A stretch of DNA of 64,000 nucleotides from Massiliimalia sp050943535. GTDB taxonomy: Bacteria; Bacillota; Clostridia; Oscillospirales; Ruminococcaceae. The DNA lies in the NCBI GenBank assembly GCA_050943535.1, contig JBMNPJ010000007.1:97856-161855 (forward strand). The letters are read 5' to 3'. Positions 43,570-51,571 of this stretch are shown in pieces. The notes under the pieces are model-generated. The model did not search any database. It was not told the origin of the DNA and worked only from the letters and a program-made list of their open reading frames with translations. Both the position numbers and the translations under genes were made by a program. How positions within the stretch are numbered: position 1 is the stretch's first letter; each line of letters opens with the position of its first letter.

Positions 43570-43782
43570 TTAATCTAATGAAAAATCTTCCTTTTGATAT
43601 TCCGGAAGTACCTGATGGCGACGCGGCACCCGTTTCAACGGCGCATAACGAAACCAACGGCAGCTATAATACGGCGCTACTACTCCGTAGCGATTGCACA
43701 GCACCATCTGTTTGTCACTGGTTTTTTTGCCGGACTTGCAGTAACTGCAGGATGGCTCAATGTGAGAACCAAACAGTTTCAC
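43570..43782 (-). CDS. Conserved small Cys-containing protein, 70 aa
   Basis: Starts MKLFGSHIEPSCSYCKSGKK and has a CSYC pair (residues 12-15), two more Cys (about 29 and 40) and a basic, aromatic middle (YYSCRWFRYAPLKRVPRR). The four Cys could bind zinc or iron. Its ATG overlaps the DUF368 stop (ATGA), which argues it is real and translationally coupled. I have seen similar short proteins in Clostridia annotated as hypothetical; no function known. Soluble, no membrane segment. Confidence 0.7.
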   Translation of the reverse strand: MKLFGSHIEPSCSYCKSGKKTSDKQMVLCNRYGVVAPYYSCRWFRYAPLKRVPRRHQVLPEYQKEDFSLD

Positions 43783-44648
43783 ACAGCTTCCTCCTTTTTC
43801 TGGTTTTTGTCTTCAAAGAATTTTTTGAATTTGGGGCTGTCAAACACCAGCGCCACTGCCGCACCCAAAATCAGCGCCACAATGGAGATTACCAGTGTGA
43901 TCCCGCCCCGGAGGTTATCTGTAAGCACAATTTTTTGAAACAGTACCGGAACACTTCCTACAACGAAGCCTAAAATAGCAAAATATGTTGCCTGAGGATA
44001 TCGTTTCATCAAAAAGTCAATCAGTTTTGCTCCCAGCAAAATTCCTAGCAACACACCAATGACCACGGGAATCAAAACCAGTGCATTAAACTCTCCAATT
44101 GCAGTAACTACCGTTGTATATACTCCAAACAATAGCATCATAAAACTGCCGCTGATTCCAGGGATAATCATACAGATTGCCGCAATCCCGCTGCAAATGA
44201 CCAGCTTAATAAAGGACATCAGGCTTAACTGTCGAATGACCGTTTCTGCACTGTCATCCGGAGAAAAGACCATAGTTAAAATCATAATTCCCAATGTCAC
44301 CACAAAAGGAATTAAATGTGATACTTGAAACCGATCCACCGTTGCTTTTTTATAAATCATGGGGAAACTACCAATAATGATTCCAATGAAAAAGAAATTG
44401 ATAATCATATATTGATGTTCCAAAAGGTAGCCGATTCCTTTGCTTAAAAGTCCAATGGCAATCAATGCGCCAATTCCTACTGAAGCTAAATAAGGGAGAC
44501 TGCTTCTCCAATTCTTTTTTAAACTGGAAATTGCTCCAATCAGTTTGTCATAACAATTGAGGATTACCATCATGGTTCCGCCGCTGACGCCTGGAATAAT
44601 ATTGGCGATTCCAATAATAGCGCCAATCAGCATATTTTTAATGATCAT
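43779..44648 (-). CDS. DUF368 family protein, undecaprenyl phosphate translocase-like (PopT)
   Basis: 289 aa, about eight to nine membrane segments. Two copies of the family motif, GIANIIPGVSGGTMM near the N-terminus and CMIIPGISGSFMM in the second half, show the internal duplication of DUF368. DUF368 members (PopT) were recently shown to recycle undecaprenyl phosphate across the membrane. ATG 44648 is preferred to GTG 44663 on spacing. It lies 16 nt after the peptide-binding lipoprotein gene and overlaps the 70-aa Cys protein gene by 4 nt. Confidence 0.9.
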   Translation of the reverse strand: MIIKNMLIGAIIGIANIIPGVSGGTMMVILNCYDKLIGAISSLKKNWRSSLPYLASVGIGALIAIGLLSKGIGYLLEHQYMIINFFFIGIIIGSFPMIYKKATVDRFQVSHLIPFVVTLGIMILTMVFSPDDSAETVIRQLSLMSFIKLVICSGIAAICMIIPGISGSFMMLLFGVYTTVVTAIGEFNALVLIPVVIGVLLGILLGAKLIDFLMKRYPQATYFAILGFVVGSVPVLFQKIVLTDNLRGGITLVISIVALILGAAVALVFDSPKFKKFFEDKNQKKEEAV

Positions 44649-44664
44649 TCTTTGTCCACACACC

Positions 44665-46299
44665 TTATTCTGTAAAACAGGTATAACGGAACGTCAGATA
44701 CCCGTTTTGCTTATTTTTCATCACACCATCTGCATCGGAATCAAAGAGCAGATAATTTGACTCATAATACATAGGCAAAAGCACCGCATCATTTAGTAAA
44801 ATCTGTTCCGCCAACTGATAGTTTTCCAACACCATCTGTGGATTGCTTTCTGTTAATGCCGCATTCAGTGCATTGTCAAAGGAAGCATTCTGATAATCCA
44901 TCCGATTGGTCTGGCTGTGGGAAGAAAAACGATTTAACACCGCTGCAGGACTGTCATAATTGGATTCTAAAGGAATGACAGCAATCTGATAATCCCCCTG
45001 CTCCATCCGGTCTTCTAAGTCATCAGAAGACACTTCTTCCACACTCAAAAAAAGATTAAATTCTCTCTGGAAACTCTGAGAAATATAATTGAAATATTCT
45101 AAATGATCAATTCCTGTATCATTTGGGATCAATACCTTTAGATTATTGAGTTCTGCTGTCTGGAGCTGTGCCAAGGCCTGGGCGTACTCTGTTTTTGCTA
45201 ATTCTGGGTCATACCCCGGCGCCTTTACTTCCTGAGAATTCTCGCGATAATTTTCGCCGTCCAAAGTAACTTCCGGCGGAACCATCGCATCTGCTGCGGT
45301 TAAATAATCCGGCAGCACTTCTGCGTATCGAGCCCGGTCAAAGCAATGGGCCAATGCCAACCGCAATGAAGTATTTTGCAAATACTCATTTGCAGGATTC
45401 AGTGCCAGTCCCCAAAGAACATTTTGAGAAACAGAGGACTGATAATCATCTATATTTTTCTGTAATTCCCGATCAGTTTTTCCAGAATAAGCATATACCT
45501 GGGTGTCACCCTTAATAAACCGATCGATTACCTCTTCATCCTCGGTATTGGTATACAGTGTCAGGCTGGTTAAATTTACCTGATCTGCACTGTAATAAGA
45601 GTCATTTTTTCCAAGTTTAATATAGCTTTCTTCATCTTCCACCCAGGACTTTAAATAATAAGGCCCTGTAGAAATTAAACTGGAGCTGTCTAATCCATAG
45701 GTTCCCTCTGTCTGTTCAAAAAACTCCTGATTACAGGGCATTGCCGGAGCTGTGGTCAAAAGCTGCAAAAACATAGAGTTGGGGTATTCCAGCTCAAATA
45801 CCAATTCTGTATCTGACGGAGCATAAACCCCTAAAGAGGAAATATCTGCCCGCCCTTCTGCCACATTCTGAGAATTTTTAATACAATAAAACGAAGATGC
45901 AGAAGCAGATCTGGTTTTTGGATCAAACAGACGCTGGAAGGCAAACACAAAATCATGTGCAGTTACTGCATGTTCCCCATCAGACCATTTCAGGCCATCC
46001 CTCAAAGTGAATCGGTATGTAAGCTTATCTTCGCTGACAGTATATTTTTCTGCCAGGCCACAAACCAGATTCCCCTGCTCGTCAGCTGTCATCAATCCTT
46101 CAAAAATATTATTAATCACCGTATAAGCGGAATCTCCTGTTGCACATTGGGGATCCAAATTAGAGGGATCCCCAGATAAATCATAGGACAGCCATGTCCT
46201 GATTTCTCCACCGCAAGAGGTAGTGCCTACCCCAATTGCAACCGCTAATGCAACGGATATCATCGCTGATATAAACCGCGAAAAAAACGTACGCTTCAC
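44665..46299 (-). CDS. Peptide/oligopeptide ABC transporter substrate-binding lipoprotein
   Basis: 544 aa, SBP_bac_5 (OppA/DppA) family. Signal peptide with lipobox TTSC (Cys29), then DPSNLDPQCATGDSAYTVINNIFEGL, YRFTLRDGLKWSDGEHAVTAHDFVFAFQRL and SLRLALAHCFDRARYAE, typical of the family. Binds peptides outside the membrane. No permease or ATPase genes are adjacent, so it is an orphan binding protein; DUF368 follows instead. Starts at GTG 46299 with GGGAG 7 nt upstream. Confidence 0.9.
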   Translation of the reverse strand: MKRTFFSRFISAMISVALAVAIGVGTTSCGGEIRTWLSYDLSGDPSNLDPQCATGDSAYTVINNIFEGLMTADEQGNLVCGLAEKYTVSEDKLTYRFTLRDGLKWSDGEHAVTAHDFVFAFQRLFDPKTRSASASSFYCIKNSQNVAEGRADISSLGVYAPSDTELVFELEYPNSMFLQLLTTAPAMPCNQEFFEQTEGTYGLDSSSLISTGPYYLKSWVEDEESYIKLGKNDSYYSADQVNLTSLTLYTNTEDEEVIDRFIKGDTQVYAYSGKTDRELQKNIDDYQSSVSQNVLWGLALNPANEYLQNTSLRLALAHCFDRARYAEVLPDYLTAADAMVPPEVTLDGENYRENSQEVKAPGYDPELAKTEYAQALAQLQTAELNNLKVLIPNDTGIDHLEYFNYISQSFQREFNLFLSVEEVSSDDLEDRMEQGDYQIAVIPLESNYDSPAAVLNRFSSHSQTNRMDYQNASFDNALNAALTESNPQMVLENYQLAEQILLNDAVLLPMYYESNYLLFDSDADGVMKNKQNGYLTFRYTCFTE

Positions 46300-46396
46300 T
46301 AAAATACTCCCTTTTTCTTATCTAAAAAACAACCTAAAACTTTCCTAACTTTGTTTTTGGTAGATCTTTGTTTAACTTTAAAAAAGTGCCAAAAGT

Positions 46397-46426
46397 ATTA
46401 TATCATTATCTACTGCACAAACGCAA
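46397..46426 (-). promoter_or_regulatory. Promoter of the substrate-binding protein operon
   Basis: Minus strand TTGCGT, 18 nt, TATAAT, about 98 nt upstream of the GTG. The remaining 46427-46712 stretch is AT-rich; a TGTAAAGC/GCTTTACA hairpin at 46659-46680 is the only structure I see. Confidence 0.6.
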
Positions 46427-46712
46427 GGTAGAAACCCACAAAACCATGGCAAATCTATAAATTTATTATTAACATTGTCACACCTTTTTCCTTCATACTT
46501 GCCTTTTCCTCTGTCTTGACAAGTTTGTCCAATCATATCCTATGCTTGTATTCCAGTGTAGGCATAGATTTAGAAAAGGAATGGTATAACAAACCTCCCT
46601 GTTAAAATGATTTTCTGTTTTCTGGATATCTTTTAGTCCCATTGAAGCATTTTATCTGTGTAAAGCTGTTTTGCTTTACATACTGTTTCCTTGGAAATTG
46701 GTTCTGATTTTT

Positions 46713-46910
46713 TCATCCTCGCTTTAATTGTTCTTGACAAAGTTCTCCCTGAATCTGCTGTTCCTCGGTAAGTAAATACAGCAGATCTTCCCGCAACGCA
46801 ATGTTCTCGCACCGCAAAATCCCCCGATTATACCGCTGCGCTAAAAAGCATTGAGATAATTCTCCATCATGCATCAGCTGCGGATCAGACAGTTTCCCAG
46901 ATGATTTCAC
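46713..46910 (-). CDS. Spore coat protein, CotF-like, 65 aa
   Basis: 65 aa. The segment DPQLMHDGELSQCFLAQRYN followed by RCENIALREDLLYLLTEEQQIQGEL resembles the C-terminal part of the CotF/YraF coat-protein domain (a ferritin-like helical pair; LTEEQQ is typical). Soluble. GTG start 46910 behind a strong GGAGGA site. Located 13 nt after another small coat-like gene; the pair looks like one CotF domain divided over two genes. Confidence 0.72.
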   Translation of the reverse strand: MKSSGKLSDPQLMHDGELSQCFLAQRYNRGILRCENIALREDLLYLLTEEQQIQGELCQEQLKRG

Positions 46911-46923
46911 AACAATTCCTCCT

Positions 46924-47109
46924 TTAATTTAAGTGATTTAAAAGCCGCAAATAGTGATTTTGATGTCTTGCTGCTACCTGCTGACATTTTTGCTTTAACT
47001 GAGGATCATCGCAAAGCCGGGCATACATGGAAAATTTGCGCATCATTAATTCCTCTTGACGAAGCTGTTCCTCGATAAAATCAAATTCATTTTGGGTTAA
47101 ATCAGCCAT
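46924..47109 (-). CDS. Small spore coat-associated protein, 61 aa
   Basis: 61 aa, fully helical in appearance, amphipathic and rich in Gln, Glu, Leu and His: starts MADLTQNEFDFIEEQLRQEE and ends with HQNHYLRLLNHLN. Similar short proteins in Clostridia are called spore coat proteins and are found beside CotF-like genes. AAAGGAGG precedes the ATG with 9 nt. Probably transcribed together with the 46713-46910 gene during sporulation; I could not define a sporulation sigma promoter. Confidence 0.7.
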   Translation of the reverse strand: MADLTQNEFDFIEEQLRQEELMMRKFSMYARLCDDPQLKQKCQQVAARHQNHYLRLLNHLN

Positions 47110-47215
47110 GGCTGCTTCCTCCTTTGAAACATAAAATTCCTGCTATTAGTTTTTCTGAATCATTCGAAAAATATACCATCAATATATTTGAACAATTACG
47201 CATATTAGCATAACT

Positions 47216-47244
47216 TTGACAAAACAAAAAAACCATTTTATAAT
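47216..47244 (+). promoter_or_regulatory. Consensus promoter of the metal-exporter-like gene
   Basis: TTGACA, 17 nt, TATAAT, both hexamers perfect, 50 nt before the GTG start. Confidence 0.85.
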
Positions 47245-47294
47245 TAGAACTGCACAATATTCACGATGCAATCTGAAAGAAAGAGGTAAAATAC

Positions 47295-48146
47295 GTGCCC
47301 GAATTTATTTTAGAAACTTTAACCGACACATTAAAATCTTTGCCCATTTTATTTCTTGTTTACTTTATTATTGAAATCATACAAAAGAAATTGAATGCAC
47401 AAAAATTGCTCAAATACAAAGACCATTTATTGGGTCCTCCCCTGGGTGCCGTGGCAGGATGTATTCCCCAATGTGGTTTTTCCGCTGCTTCCGCTACCCT
47501 ATATCACAGCGGTGTCATCGGAGCCGGTACATTAATCGCTGTATTTGTGTCTACATCTGACGAAGCGCTGCCAATTATGATTTCCCACGCCTCCAGCTGG
47601 GAAGCGGTTCTGCAGCTAATTGTAATCAAACTGCTCATTGCAGTCATTGCCGGTTATTTATTTATGTATACGGTATTCCGGAAAGAAAGGTTAACTCCTA
47701 AATCTGATCCGGTGGATTTAATCGGTTGTGATCACCATTGTCATGAGCACCATTCCCGTTCCATTTTAAAAAATGCCGTTACCCACACCATTCAAACTAC
47801 CATTTTTATCTGTATCACACTGCTGGCCATCAATTTTGTTATCTTCCTGATTGGAGAAGAGAGAGTACAGGCTCTGCTTATGACCGAAAGTGTATTCCAG
47901 CCTTTTTTAACTGCTCTGATTGGACTAGTTCCCGGATGTGCCACTTCTGTGTTTTTAACCGAATTATTTTTGCAGGGAAGTATTTCCTTTGCGTCTGCCA
48001 TTGCCGGTCTTTCTACCGGCGCCGGCTTTGGGTTTTTGGTGCTCTTTAAAAGCAATCATCACCATGCAAAACAAAATTTGAAAATCTTATTGTGTGTATA
48101 TTTTACTGGTGCAATTGCCGGCATGCTGCTGCAATTCATTTTATAA
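47295..48146 (+). CDS. Putative manganese/heavy-metal transporter (ArsP_2 family)
   Basis: 283 aa, eight to ten membrane segments with an internal duplication: GCIPQCGFSAASATLYHSGVIGAGTLIAVFVSTSDEALP in the first half and GLVPGCATSVFLTELFLQGSISFASAIAGLSTGAG in the second. A His-rich loop, CDHHCHEHHSR (about residues 144-155), and a C-terminal HHHAKQ could bind metal. This matches the putative manganese exporter/ArsP_2 family. Start GTG 47295 with AAAGAGGT upstream. Monocistronic; no metal regulator nearby. Confidence 0.85.
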   Translation: MPEFILETLTDTLKSLPILFLVYFIIEIIQKKLNAQKLLKYKDHLLGPPLGAVAGCIPQCGFSAASATLYHSGVIGAGTLIAVFVSTSDEALPIMISHASSWEAVLQLIVIKLLIAVIAGYLFMYTVFRKERLTPKSDPVDLIGCDHHCHEHHSRSILKNAVTHTIQTTIFICITLLAINFVIFLIGEERVQALLMTESVFQPFLTALIGLVPGCATSVFLTELFLQGSISFASAIAGLSTGAGFGFLVLFKSNHHHAKQNLKILLCVYFTGAIAGMLLQFIL

Positions 48147-48157
48147 GTTATAAGCGC

Positions 48158-48199
48158 AAAAACAGAGGGAGGAACTTCATAGTTCCTCCCTCTGTTTTT
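48158..48199. terminator. Very strong bidirectional terminator
   Basis: Perfect 19-bp stem (48158-48176 and 48181-48199) with a 4-nt loop, A-run and T-run flanks. It ends both the metal-exporter-like gene and the convergent ricA-miaB operon. Confidence 0.95.
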
Positions 48200-48207
48200 T
48201 AAATCAA

Positions 48208-48615
48208 TTAGTGGCATCCGCCGCAAGTAGCACAGCTTCCGCCGCAGCTATGAGGATTTGGATCACAGGTTTCTGGATCTTCTCCGTTTACACACATCAT
48301 CAAAATGTTAGTAACCTGCTGCATCATAGAATCCATTTCGTTCTGGGCAGCGGTAATTACCTGCATGTTGGTATTGGACATTGCCGCATTGTATGCTTCT
48401 TTGAGTTCTTCATTGAGTTTTGCAATTTTCGCATCGTCTTTATTTTCTTCAGACATAGCAGCATTTAATTCAAACCGTTTCATATTGAATTTGCCAATCA
48501 GGTCCTGCAGTTCAGCATCAGCGTCAGCTGCTTCCTTTGCAGCATGCAGTTTTTTGTATTCCTCACTGGCCTGGATTTCTTTGCCCATTTCACGAGCTAA
48601 TTCGATTAAAGACAT
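48208..48615 (-). CDS. ricA: YlbF/YmcA family protein, RicA-like
   Basis: 135 aa. Helical YlbF domain (SLIELAREMGKEIQASEEYKK to about residue 110) with a Cys/His tail SCGGSCATCGGCH. In Bacillus RicA (YmcA), RicF and RicT form an iron-sulfur complex affecting RNase Y processing and phosphorelay flux; the Cys residues in the tail fit Fe-S binding. It lies 49 nt downstream of miaB, the same order as ymcB-ymcA in Bacillus, which is why I favour RicA over RicF. Confidence 0.8.
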   Translation of the reverse strand: MSLIELAREMGKEIQASEEYKKLHAAKEAADADAELQDLIGKFNMKRFELNAAMSEENKDDAKIAKLNEELKEAYNAAMSNTNMQVITAAQNEMDSMMQQVTNILMMCVNGEDPETCDPNPHSCGGSCATCGGCH

Positions 48616-48664
48616 ATTTTTTCGTTCCTTCCTTATTTTTGTTCTATATTGGAAAGCTGCTGTT

Positions 48665-50101
48665 TTACTCAGCCTGCTCTCTGACCGGTTCTCCCAACAA
48701 CGCCCAATTGAGCGCTTTGGTAATTTTTACTTCCACAAAGGAGCCAATCAAAGAACTGTCTCCCGGGAAATCAACAATAATATTCTGATCTGTCCGACCT
48801 GTGACATAATGATCCCCTGTTCGGCCTTTTCCGTCAACCAATACCCGGAACACCTTGCCAACACAAGCTTCATAGTTAGACAGTCCAATTTCTTTCTGCA
48901 CATCCAAAAGCTTTTGAAAATGCGCAGATTTTTCTTCATCACTGATTGGGTCATCCATAACAGCTGCTTTGGTGCCCACCCGTTTGGAATAGATAAAAGT
49001 GAACAAGCTGTCATATTTCACTTCTTCAATCAGACTCAGAGTCTGTTCAAAATCTTCCGCAGTTTCCCCAGGGAAGCCTACAATAATATCACTGGTAAAG
49101 GAAATATCCGGAATAGTTTCTTTAGCATAACGCACCAATTCTAAATACTGTTCCCGATTATAGTGACGGTTCATCAATGTCAAAATCCGATCACTGCCGG
49201 ACTGAACTGGCAGATGCAGGTGATGACATACCTTTTCACAAGAAGCCATGGTATCAATCAGCTCTTTGGTAGCGTCCTTTGGATGAGATGTCATAAAGCG
49301 AATTCGAAAATCTCCTGGGATGTCATTGATTTTTCTCAATAACTCTGCAAAGGTAATAGGCTGTTCCAAACCCTTCCCGTAGGAGTTTACATTTTGTCCC
49401 AAAAGGGTGATTTCTTTATATCCGTCTTTTACCAGTCCTCGGATTTCAGACAGAATCGCCTCCGGATCCCGGCTGCGCTCCCGACCCCGAACATAAGGTA
49501 CAATGCAGTAGGTGCAGAAGTTATTGCACCCATAAATAATAGATACCCATGCTTTCAGTTTGCCATCCCGGCGAATAGGCAGGTCTTCCGCAATGACACC
49601 ATCGCTGTCCGGTGTCTGGAATACCCGTTCTTTTTCTGTCAGTGTCTGCAATAAATTTTCAGGCAGCTGGTGCAGCACATGGGTGCCAAATACCAAATCT
49701 ACATAAGGATAGCTTTTTTTCAGTTTTTCTACAATGTGAGGCTGCTGCATCATACATCCGCAAAGCCCTACGATCATTTGAGGATTTCTGCGTTTTGCAT
49801 GTTTGAGAGCTCCTACATTGCCAAATACACGGTCTTCTGCATTTTCCCGAATGGCGCAGGTATTATAGATGACCAAATCCGCATCTTTGGGTTCATCTGT
49901 AAAACCATACCCCATATTAGCCAGCATCCCTTTGATCTTTTCCCCATCAGAAATATTCTGCTGACAGCCATAACTGTGTACATGGGCCATCGGGATTCGG
50001 TCTGGATATCGCTCAGACAAAATGGACTTTACCTTTTGAGCATATTGTTTTTGCTGCTCTAATTCTTCTTTTGAAACTAAAATTTCTTTTCTTTCCTTCA
50101 A
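48665..50101 (-). CDS. miaB: tRNA-2-methylthio-N6-dimethylallyladenosine synthase MiaB
   Basis: 478 aa, radical SAM methylthiotransferase acting on i6A37 of tRNAs. N-terminal UPF0004 domain with three Cys (HSYGCQQN, YNTCAIRENAE, GLCGCMMQ), radical SAM CxxxCxxC in IIYGCNNFCTYCIVPYVRGRE, and a C-terminal TRAM domain. Starts at TTG 50101 behind GGAGGATC with 7 nt. First gene of an operon with the RicA-like protein. Confidence 0.95.
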   Translation of the reverse strand: MKERKEILVSKEELEQQKQYAQKVKSILSERYPDRIPMAHVHSYGCQQNISDGEKIKGMLANMGYGFTDEPKDADLVIYNTCAIRENAEDRVFGNVGALKHAKRRNPQMIVGLCGCMMQQPHIVEKLKKSYPYVDLVFGTHVLHQLPENLLQTLTEKERVFQTPDSDGVIAEDLPIRRDGKLKAWVSIIYGCNNFCTYCIVPYVRGRERSRDPEAILSEIRGLVKDGYKEITLLGQNVNSYGKGLEQPITFAELLRKINDIPGDFRIRFMTSHPKDATKELIDTMASCEKVCHHLHLPVQSGSDRILTLMNRHYNREQYLELVRYAKETIPDISFTSDIIVGFPGETAEDFEQTLSLIEEVKYDSLFTFIYSKRVGTKAAVMDDPISDEEKSAHFQKLLDVQKEIGLSNYEACVGKVFRVLVDGKGRTGDHYVTGRTDQNIIVDFPGDSSLIGSFVEVKITKALNWALLGEPVREQAE

Positions 50102-50281
50102 AATGGATCCTCCAAAATCTGATCTTTACACAAAATATCTTCAAAGCTGCGGATGTATCAACCAATCCGCACAGCATATTTTATAAAACGACATTTCTTA
50201 TCCATTTTACCACGTCAGAAACGAAATGGCAAGCCGTCTGCACAGAAATTATCCTTTCGTTTATATCAAATAAAAATTCTA

Positions 50282-50317
50282 GAAAACAAAAGCACAGGAA
50301 CTATTTTTCCTGTGCTT
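50282..50317 (-). terminator. Intrinsic terminator of the YgiQ-MBL-DUF3006 group
   Basis: 11-bp stem (AAGCACAGGAA / TTCCTGTGCTT, 50290-50300 and 50307-50317), then TTTTGTTTTCT on the minus strand. Confidence 0.85.
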
Positions 50318-50336
50318 CTTGTTCCACAATAAAATT

Positions 50337-50558
50337 TTATTTTCCAAACAGCTTTTTCTGCAGCTTTATCATATGTTCTCTGCGATTCTTAGTTTTTTCC
50401 TGGTCAATGTGATATCCTTGGTCATCCAAAAACACCACATCCCCTTCCCGAAGATTTTGGGGGAATTGGCTTTTGTGTTCTCTGCAGTGACTTTTATCAA
50501 AAAGTTCCAGCACTACAAACTCTCCCTCAATACGGTCTACAATCCATTCCTGTCTCAT
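50337..50558 (-). CDS. DUF3006 domain protein
   Basis: 73 aa. Small beta-rich protein (IVDRIEGEFVVLELFD, LREGDVVFLDDQGYHID) matching DUF3006, then a basic tail. DUF3006 proteins are commonly encoded next to secreted ComEC-like metallo-beta-lactamase-fold hydrolases, as here (32 nt after that gene). Function unknown; the pairing suggests joint action. Confidence 0.85.
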   Translation of the reverse strand: MRQEWIVDRIEGEFVVLELFDKSHCREHKSQFPQNLREGDVVFLDDQGYHIDQEKTKNRREHMIKLQKKLFGK

Positions 50559-50590
50559 ATTGTGTTTCCTTTCTGTACAGCATCAAAGCC

Positions 50591-51571
50591 TTACTTTTCG
50601 GTGGAAACCTCCAGATTGGTTCCGTCTGTCTTAAAAATCACGGTGCCGTTTTGGTCACTTCGATACAGGGTGACACCTCTGTCCTGCGCTTTTTTCAGCG
50701 TTTCCCGGTGAGGATGTCCGTATTGATTATTGTATCCAACCTGAGCTACATAATATTCTGCGCCAACTGCATCTAAAAAGTCATCATCGTTAGAGGTAGC
50801 AGATCCATGATGTCCCAGTAAAAACACATCGGCCTGGAGATTTTCTCCGCTGCGGAGAACTGCCTGCTCTGCAGAGCTTTCCATATCCCCTGTAAACAGA
50901 AATCTTCGGTTGCCATAGGTAAATTTAATCCCTACAGAACTGTTATTTAGATCATCAAATGCAGCTGCGGGACCTACCACACGGAGAATTCCTCCACCCA
51001 GATCATAGCTTTCTCCCATCTGTGCCGCAATGACATTGACGCCGTTGTTGGAAATGGCATTGAGCAAATCTTCATAAGTTTTGGTGGTAGGAACAACGCT
51101 GTCCTCCAAGTGGGGCATGATGATATTGGTAGTAGGAATCTGGTTGATCACCACATCCAGGCCTCCAATATGGTCGGAGTGCGGATGACTTGCCACTACA
51201 TAGTCCAGATGATCTACTCCCTGAGACTGGAGATACTGGGTTACCTTTTCCCCTTGGTCATTTTCACCCCCGTCAATTAAAGCATAGGAACCGTTTGACT
51301 TAATCAAAGTACAGTTTCCCTGTCCTACGTCAATAAAATGCACTTCTACAACGCCGTCTACGGAACCAACTTGCTCCGGCTTAACCACCGGATCTTCCAG
51401 ATATCCTTCTACTTCCGCCCGAATACTCTGCCAGGTCGGAAGGGATGAGGAAATCGGATAAAATCCATTGATGGTAATCAGCGCCGCAAATGCAAGAAAC
51501 ATAATTAAAAGAGTGTAAAAACCACCGCCTACTTTTTGTTTCTTCTTCCTTTTTGACCTTCTTTTTGCCAT
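50591..51571 (-). CDS. ComEC/Rec2-related metallo-beta-lactamase-fold hydrolase
   Basis: 326 aa. Lys/Arg-rich start and one N-terminal membrane anchor (about residues 16-38), then an extracellular MBL fold: VHFIDVGQGNCTLI, ASHPHSDHIGGLDVV (HxHxDH zinc ligands), KFTYGNRRFLFTGDM (Asp) and LLGHHGSATSNDD. This is the C-terminal part of ComEC as a stand-alone protein; ComEC family domains are likely nucleases or phosphodiesterases on extracellular DNA. The start lies within the last 43 nt of the ygiQ-like gene. Confidence 0.9.
   Translation of the reverse strand: MAKRRSKRKKKQKVGGGFYTLLIMFLAFAALITINGFYPISSSLPTWQSIRAEVEGYLEDPVVKPEQVGSVDGVVEVHFIDVGQGNCTLIKSNGSYALIDGGENDQGEKVTQYLQSQGVDHLDYVVASHPHSDHIGGLDVVINQIPTTNIIMPHLEDSVVPTTKTYEDLLNAISNNGVNVIAAQMGESYDLGGGILRVVGPAAAFDDLNNSSVGIKFTYGNRRFLFTGDMESSAEQAVLRSGENLQADVFLLGHHGSATSNDDDFLDAVGAEYYVAQVGYNNQYGHPHRETLKKAQDRGVTLYRSDQNGTVIFKTDGTNLEVSTEK

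Noticed and set aside
46659..46680. TGTAAAGC/GCTTTACA hairpin after the CotF-like genes as a terminator
   Set aside because: No T-run follows on either strand; left as an unexplained repeat.
48305..49144. 279-codon plus-strand frame opposite ricA and miaB
   Set aside because: Crosses two well-supported genes and has no ribosome-binding site.
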